This document shows positions 13,493 through 15,670 of a DNA stretch of 15,670 nucleotides, in pieces (position 1 is the stretch's first letter; every line of letters begins with the position of its first letter). The DNA comes from Ignavibacteriales bacterium (GTDB lineage: Bacteria > Bacteroidota > Ignavibacteria > Ignavibacteriales > Melioribacteraceae), in assembly GCA_016929735.1 (NCBI GenBank), contig JAFGID010000167.1, positions 1 to 15,670 on the forward strand, in the 5' to 3' direction. A model generated the notes under the pieces. The model made no database searches, was not told the origin of the DNA, and saw only the letters and a program-made list of their open reading frames with translations. The position numbers and the translations under genes were made by a program.

Positions 13493-15307
13493 ATGAAGAA
13501 ACTATTTTCACTTGTAGTTTTTATAGCACTTAGTTCACTGGTATATTCTCAGTTCAGCGGCTTTGCTTTGTATGACAGACAAGCACAAGATCCGAGTACA
13601 CCGGATACTTTGGAAGCTTATCGTAATGATCCAGGTGTTCGTTCTGTTCTTGTTACTAACGACCTTGATGGTGATGGTAATCCGGAAATATTAGCAACAG
13701 ATTATTCAAATGGCGGTATAGTTCACGTATTCGAATATACCGGAAATGATACTCTAGAACTAGTATGGTCCTCACCAAAGCAATATGATGGTAACCCAAA
13801 CTCAACACCTCGCTGGGTTCAGTATGGTGATTTCGATGGTGATGGAAATATGGAAATTATATTCCCAGTTGGTCCAAGATATACTGGTGAAATCCAAATT
13901 TGGGAATGTGAAGGAGATAATAATTTCGGAACCACACCAGCTTTTACATTACCGGTTCCAAATCCATTCTCAGGTGCTACAGGAGATTTTAGAACAGATC
14001 GAGAAAGAGGAACTGTTTATGATTTTGATGAAGATGGAAGAAGCGAATTGATATTCCAAAATGCTGATAATAAAGTTTACATTTTAGGTGTTACAGGTGA
14101 ATACCCTGGTTTTGGTGCTTGGCAAATTGAAGGACAAGAAACAGAAGCAAAATTTTCAGCTGGTTCACATTGGCATTCTGTTCCAGCAGATATTGATGGT
14201 GACGGAAATTTGGAAATCGTTAATCATTTTTGGAATTATTACGGATTTTATTCTATAGATATTAAGGGTACTGATTCTTACCGATATCCTGCACCAGTAG
14301 CTGAAAGCAAAGATAAAGCATATTATGAATATACACATGATTATGGTGATTATGTTGCATATATGGGTATCCAACCAGCGGATATTGATGGTGACGGCGA
14401 CGATGAAATTGTTGGTATAACTTATTCTAATTATGCATTAAGTGTTGTTAATTTTACTTCAAATGATACAGGTGTTTACATTTGGGATTCAACAAAATTT
14501 GATATTATTGGTTTTAGAGGTATATCGGGTGATCCTTTTGGTCAATTCTGGGGTATAGAAGCTGCTGATTTCAATAATAATGGCAGAGATGAAATCTATT
14601 TAGGAGGTGCTTTTGGATATACCGTTATTGGTGTTGAACACGATGGTATAGGTTCTGTACTAGATTCAAATTCATATTCTTTCTGGACAGCATATCCTCG
14701 TTTTGAAGAAGATCAATTTACTCAAATGACTATTAATGATTCAACGGGAATTCTCGATACTGAATATAATTATGCTGCTTGGGAAAGTCCTGTAATTGTT
14801 AAAATGAGCGCTGGAGATATTGATGGTGACGGAAAAGATGAATTGGTTTTAGCAAATCAGCAAAACGCTTGGGATTCAACTACGGTTACTTATCGTACTT
14901 GGGTTAGTGATTCAACTTGGACTGAAAATGTTTACAAAATACCAATGAAAAATCAAATCAATATTAAAGTTCTGAAATATACAGGTACAGGTATCGAAAG
15001 TAAAAAATTTACTGTTATTACTCCAGATGATTACACTCTCGAACAAAACTATCCAAACCCATTTAATCCAACTACTAATATTAGATTCTCATTACCAATG
15101 AACAAACAAATTTCATTACGTGTATATGATATTTTAGGTCAAGAAGTAAAAACTCTTATCGACAATCAAGAGTACGCAAAAGGAACTTATGAAGTTACTT
15201 GGGATGGAACAAATAACTACAACCAGAGTGTTTCAAGTGGAGTTTATATTTATACACTACAATATGGTAACTTTACAAAATCTGTAAAAATGACTTTGAT
15301 GAAATAA
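13493..15307 (+). CDS. Secreted FG-GAP/VCBS-repeat protein with type IX secretion C-terminal sorting domain
   Basis: Predicted secreted or cell-surface protein of 604 residues, function unknown. Residues 1-19 are a signal peptide (MKKLFSLVVFIALSSLVYS, then QFSGF). Seven calcium-binding loops of the form D-x-D-x-D-G-x-x-E-I/L start at residues 57, 113, 177, 233, 297, 359 and 442; the sixth (DFNNNGRDEI) is degenerate but still acidic/amide. Such loops sit between the blades of FG-GAP/VCBS beta-propellers, so a seven-bladed propeller is likely. Residues about 513-604 are the sorting domain: YTLEQNYPNPFNPTTNI, VYDILGQEVKTL, GTYEVTWDG and SGVYIYTL...KSVKMTLMK, typical of Ignavibacteria and removed or modified after type IX export. 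AGGAGG (13481-13486), 6 bases before the ATG, is the best ribosome binding site in the window, suggesting high expression. A strong terminator follows 19 bases after the stop. No catalytic domain is recognised. Confidence 0.9.
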   Translation: MKKLFSLVVFIALSSLVYSQFSGFALYDRQAQDPSTPDTLEAYRNDPGVRSVLVTNDLDGDGNPEILATDYSNGGIVHVFEYTGNDTLELVWSSPKQYDGNPNSTPRWVQYGDFDGDGNMEIIFPVGPRYTGEIQIWECEGDNNFGTTPAFTLPVPNPFSGATGDFRTDRERGTVYDFDEDGRSELIFQNADNKVYILGVTGEYPGFGAWQIEGQETEAKFSAGSHWHSVPADIDGDGNLEIVNHFWNYYGFYSIDIKGTDSYRYPAPVAESKDKAYYEYTHDYGDYVAYMGIQPADIDGDGDDEIVGITYSNYALSVVNFTSNDTGVYIWDSTKFDIIGFRGISGDPFGQFWGIEAADFNNNGRDEIYLGGAFGYTVIGVEHDGIGSVLDSNSYSFWTAYPRFEEDQFTQMTINDSTGILDTEYNYAAWESPVIVKMSAGDIDGDGKDELVLANQQNAWDSTTVTYRTWVSDSTWTENVYKIPMKNQINIKVLKYTGTGIESKKFTVITPDDYTLEQNYPNPFNPTTNIRFSLPMNKQISLRVYDILGQEVKTLIDNQEYAKGTYEVTWDGTNNYNQSVSSGVYIYTLQYGNFTKSVKMTLMK

Positions 15308-15326
15308 TTTTCAAGTCAATCTTTTT

Positions 15327-15358
15327 AAAGCCGTGAAGATTTTCTTCACGGCTTTTTT
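15327..15358 (+). terminator. Strong intrinsic terminator
   Basis: A perfect 13-bp stem (15327-15339 with 15343-15355), with GCCGTGAAGA in its left arm, a TTT loop and a run of six T (15353-15358), placed 19 bases after the stop of the secreted protein gene. The A run on the left side would let it also work on the minus strand. Confidence 0.9.
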
Positions 15359-15460
15359 ATAATCCAGAAATTGTCAATAGAAATACTTTCTAATTACTAC
15401 TACACAAGTAACATCTTAATAAACTTTTATTTCAAAACATTATAAAATAAACCTTGTTGT

Positions 15461-15495
15461 ATTACCTTATTCTAAGAAGTTAAAAATAAGGTAAT
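15461..15495. repeat. 11-bp perfect inverted repeat in non-coding DNA
   Basis: ATTACCTTATT (15461-15471) and AATAAGGTAAT (15485-15495) are separated by 13 bases. It lies in the 310-base gene-free stretch after the terminator at 15327-15358. It could be an operator for a gene beyond the window, a weak hairpin, or part of a decayed repeat; no T run follows directly that would make it a good terminator. Confidence 0.5.
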
Positions 15496-15583
15496 AAAGT
15501 TTTCTTCATTTGGTTTCTTGTTTTTATTAAGGTTTCATATCATATTAAGATTGAATTATTGAAGCCTTTTAAAAACCTCAATA

Positions 15584-15670
15584 TGTCATATTGATTCCGA
15601 CTTGTCGGAAGAAATATCTCATTTTTCATTATAAATGAGATACTTCAACCCGATAAATCGGGTTTCAGTA
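15584..15670. repeat. Compound palindromic intergenic repeat, cut by the window end
   Basis: Three perfect hairpins stand side by side: TTCCGAC/GTCGGAA (15595-15610), TATCTCATTT/AAATGAGATA (15615-15642) and AACCCGAT/ATCGGGTT (15647-15664). The outer ends, TGTCATATTGA at 15584-15594 and TTTCAGTA at 15663-15670, look like the two arms of an outer stem, the right arm continuing past the window. The whole would fold as a cloverleaf-like cruciform. Similar elements running from TGTCAT to ATGACA with a central CTCAT/ATGAG stem occur in many copies between genes of Ignavibacteria and related genomes as I remember them. No reading frame is present; a non-autonomous mobile repeat or REP-like element is the most likely class. 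Confidence 0.75.

Noticed and set aside
1..15670. CRISPR array, transposon, prophage or defence system
   Set aside because: No regularly spaced direct repeats, no transposase, integrase, Cas or phage structural motifs in any supported reading frame.

Overview
The window is AT-rich bacterial chromosome, most likely from the Ignavibacteria (Ignavibacteriota, within the Bacteroidota/Chlorobiota group). The main evidence is the secreted protein at 13493-15307, whose C-terminus carries the 'LEQNYPNPFNPTTNIRF' type IX sorting tail typical of Ignavibacterium, Melioribacter and relatives. A TonB-dependent receptor paired with an outer-membrane lipoprotein, and a tmRNA tag ending DNYSYSLAA (close to the Chlorobium tag as I remember it), agree with this. 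Shine-Dalgarno-like AGGA/AGGAGG motifs precede many genes. I see no transposase, CRISPR array, toxin-antitoxin pair or phage gene; most of this is housekeeping chromosome.

Layout. Positions 1-942 hold the C-terminal half of a transketolase cut by the window edge. Seven bases later comes a receptor/lipoprotein pair (950-4140) with a 4-base overlap, which looks like an outer-membrane uptake or surface module. It runs tail-to-tail into a minus-strand YqaA/DedA-family membrane protein (4142-4756). From the divergent spacer at 4757-4929 a plus-strand series begins: an HGSNAT-like acyltransferase, a long-chain acyl-CoA synthetase, an M20 peptidase and, after a dispersed-type inverted repeat, a PduO-type cobalamin adenosyltransferase. 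The tmRNA gene ssrA (9917-10270) starts 7 bases after the adenosyltransferase stop and is followed by a hairpin that may terminate it.

A second plus-strand series carries dapF (lysine and peptidoglycan precursor), a small ABM-like protein, a CehA/McbA-type PHP metallohydrolase, a membrane-anchored TPR protein with a TTG start, and a large secreted protein with seven calcium-loop (FG-GAP/VCBS) repeats and a type IX tail. That last gene has the strongest ribosome binding site in the window and ends at a strong intrinsic terminator (15327-15358). The remaining 310 bases are non-coding and hold an 11-bp inverted repeat and a compound palindrome that runs into the window end.

No clearly new multi-gene system is visible. 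The items most worth a second look are the two palindromic intergenic repeats (one of which supplies a gene's ribosome binding site), the tmRNA details, the receptor/lipoprotein pair and the seven-repeat secreted protein.
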